Source of the DNA: a virus
DNA length: 31,630 bases
Virus record (IMG/VR): IMGVR_UViG_3300027754_003710
Coordinates: 1 to 31,630 of that record
Direction: 5' to 3' (one strand)
Below the pieces are notes generated by a model, which worked only from the letters and a program-made list of their open reading frames with translations, searched no databases and was not told where the DNA came from. Of this stretch, positions 30,382-31,630 are shown piece by piece. Every line of letters begins with the position of its first letter. The stretch's first letter is position 1. Both the position numbers and the translations under genes were made by a program.

Positions 30382-31321
30382 TACGCCAGCGCCAAGCATG
30401 CTCAATACTATCTGTCAGAGTAAATTGAGGTGCCCAGCCTGCTGCTTCACGAAACTTAGAGGAATCTCCAGTTAGCAATGCAGGATCTCCGCTTCGCGCT
30501 GGCCCAAACTTGACAGGAATATCACAGCCGGTTACTGTCCGTGCCAGTCGAATAATATCAAGATTGCTTGCACCGGTACCATTGCTGAGATTATAAATGC
30601 CAGGTTTAATTTTACTATCCAATGCCAGCAATGTGGCCTGTGCTATATCCTCCACGTGAATATAATCACGTACACATGTTCCATCTGGCGTTTCGTATGT
30701 GTTGCCATTACATACAAATTCTGTATTGTTTTTAGCAGCAGATAATACTCGTGCAATTAGATGTGTGGCTGTTGGTGTTTGACCATGGCGTCCGTGACTA
30801 TCCGCACCACATACATTAAAGTATCTGAAGGCGACATAATCCAATCCATGTGCATGATTATATGCAGCCAACATCTGTTCGACCATGTGTTTGCTTTCAC
30901 CGTATGGACTAACAGGCATGGGTGGATCAACTTCACTGCATGGGGTTATTACCGGTTCACCATATACTGCCGCACTACTGCTAAATATCACTCTCGTGCC
31001 GGGCCTGTTGCCACTAATTTCCCTCATCAGTTCCAGGGTATTTGTTGCATTATTACTGTAGTAGAGTCCGGGATTTCGCATACTTGGACCCACTAAACTG
31101 GTACCAGCACAATGCACAATCACATCCGGCTGATATTCTTTCATGATTGCAATACCATCTGAGGAACTAAATCCTCCCTGATAAAAACTATTTGGTATTG
31201 ATTTTAATCTATATGGCAATACATCGAAATCAATACCCATCACGTCGTGATCTGCATCACGTAATGCCAACATGATTTGCCCACCAATAAACCCACTTGC
31301 TCCTGTAACTACTACTTTCAT
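30374..31321 (-). CDS. galE: UDP-glucose 4-epimerase-like NAD-dependent epimerase
   Basis: A 315-aa extended SDR. VVVTGASGFIGGQIMLAL (3-20) is the NAD-binding motif, FSSSAAVYGEP holds the catalytic Ser/Thr region, and SPYGESK has Y140 and K144. VAFRYFNVCGADSHGRHGQ and GTCVRDYIHVEDIAQATLLAL are strong GalE signatures. It probably interconverts UDP-glucose and UDP-galactose or their N-acetyl forms. It is coupled upstream to the gene cut by the window edge (ATGA) and downstream to the short aminotransferase, and supplies sugar nucleotides to the glycan genes. Confidence 0.85.
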   Translation of the reverse strand: MKVVVTGASGFIGGQIMLALRDADHDVMGIDFDVLPYRLKSIPNSFYQGGFSSSDGIAIMKEYQPDVIVHCAGTSLVGPSMRNPGLYYSNNATNTLELMREISGNRPGTRVIFSSSAAVYGEPVITPCSEVDPPMPVSPYGESKHMVEQMLAAYNHAHGLDYVAFRYFNVCGADSHGRHGQTPTATHLIARVLSAAKNNTEFVCNGNTYETPDGTCVRDYIHVEDIAQATLLALDSKIKPGIYNLSNGTGASNLDIIRLARTVTGCDIPVKFGPARSGDPALLTGDSSKFREAAGWAPQFTLTDSIEHAWRWRNV

Positions 31322-31630
31322 GAATAGAATTTCCTTACAGCATACTTTGCGGTGCCTACATGGTCACGATAACGATTATCATTACGTGCCCACTTCTTGG
31401 CTTTACAATTAATCCCACCTTCATCTATTGTTCCGGCAGTTTCCATGATATCAATAACACGACCAATGGTACCATCAGTCCAATCAGATATCAATCCCAT
31501 ATTATGATGTGGTTTATTCAGCAACAATGTCAGCTTGTTTAATGAATCATCCTCCGACCAAGGAATATACAAACGTTCAGGATCATTGGCAAAGGTCTCC
31601 GGAAAACTTCTATACGCTGGATACAATACA
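31318..31630 (-). CDS. C-terminal fragment of an unrecognised protein, cut by window edge
   Basis: An open frame runs from the window end to a stop at 31318, about 103 codons; no ATG start is inside the window, so the 5' end is missing. YPAYRSFPETFANDPERLYIPW opens the visible part, with no motif I can name; KAKKWARNDNRYRDHVGTAKYAVRKFYS at the end is basic. Location directly before galE (ATGA overlap) suggests a glycan gene, perhaps a glycosyltransferase tail, but this is only positional. Confidence 0.4.
   Translation of the reverse strand, partial: VLYPAYRSFPETFANDPERLYIPWSEDDSLNKLTLLLNKPHHNMGLISDWTDGTIGRVIDIMETAGTIDEGGINCKAKKWARNDNRYRDHVGTAKYAVRKFYS

Noticed and set aside
1-31630. CRISPR array, integrase or transposase
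   Set aside because: No regularly spaced repeats and no recognisable integrase, transposase or IS end were seen; the only repeats are the two promoter-like copies and a short 13-bp pair.

Overview
The window looks like part of the genome of a large tailed phage with a T4-like (myovirus) core, infecting an aquatic proteobacterium. The evidence for a phage is: a T4-type RNase H/FEN-1 family exonuclease; a run of small head-to-tail genes resembling conserved proteins of T4-like marine phages (DUF2452-like and others); T4-late-type TATAAATA boxes in front of several genes; a tRNA gene, a tmRNA gene and a free-standing HNH endonuclease; and very dense packing, with many ATGA start/stop overlaps. 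The host can only be inferred. Two Bug/TctC-type solute receptors and a permuted (two-piece) tmRNA would suit a betaproteobacterial (Burkholderiales-like) or alphaproteobacterial host.

Layout. 1-15 kb is an accessory, mosaic region. On the minus strand it holds a DUF2061-like membrane protein (cut by the window edge), a TctC receptor > nitronate-monooxygenase-like > 2OG-oxygenase operon behind a structured leader, and a methyltransferase > PP-loop pair. On the plus strand are a sulfotransferase-like gene and a second TctC receptor coupled to a P-loop gene. These are followed by a permuted tmRNA with tag ANDSHFYQERLAA, a GIY-YIG-like gene, a ParB-like gene, an HNH endonuclease, and a glycosyltransferase > radical SAM/SPASM > P-loop > DUF6165-like operon. 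That operon ends in a chimeric gene scar.

14.6-20.3 kb is phage housekeeping on the minus strand: DUF2452-like gene, tRNA(CAU), several small conserved phage genes, RNase H, an SGNH-like gene, QueE and a phosphoribosyltransferase. 20.3-26.9 kb is a tightly coupled sugar-nucleotide and glycan operon: nucleotide-sugar dehydrogenase, glycosyltransferase, cupin, sugar C-methyltransferase, epimerase-like cupin, SDR, Gmd and KdsA. 26.9-29.8 kb holds QueD, a small membrane protein, a HIT protein, a PP-loop protein and FolE. 29.8-31.6 kb resumes sugar genes: a half-length DegT aminotransferase, GalE and a truncated gene.

How the genes may work together. FolE, QueD and QueE make 7-carboxy-7-deazaguanine (CDG), the precursor for 7-deazaguanine DNA modification or queuosine; QueC and a DNA-inserting transglycosylase are not in this window. 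The sugar genes probably alter host surface glycans or make a glycan attached to a phage component. The TctC receptors probably couple to host TctAB transporters during infection. Two promoter classes are visible. Near-consensus sigma70 promoters, all with 17-bp spacers, precede the ParB-like gene, the QueE transcript, QueD and FolE. TATAAATA-type late boxes precede the receptors, the sulfotransferase-like gene, the DUF2452-like gene and the HNH gene.
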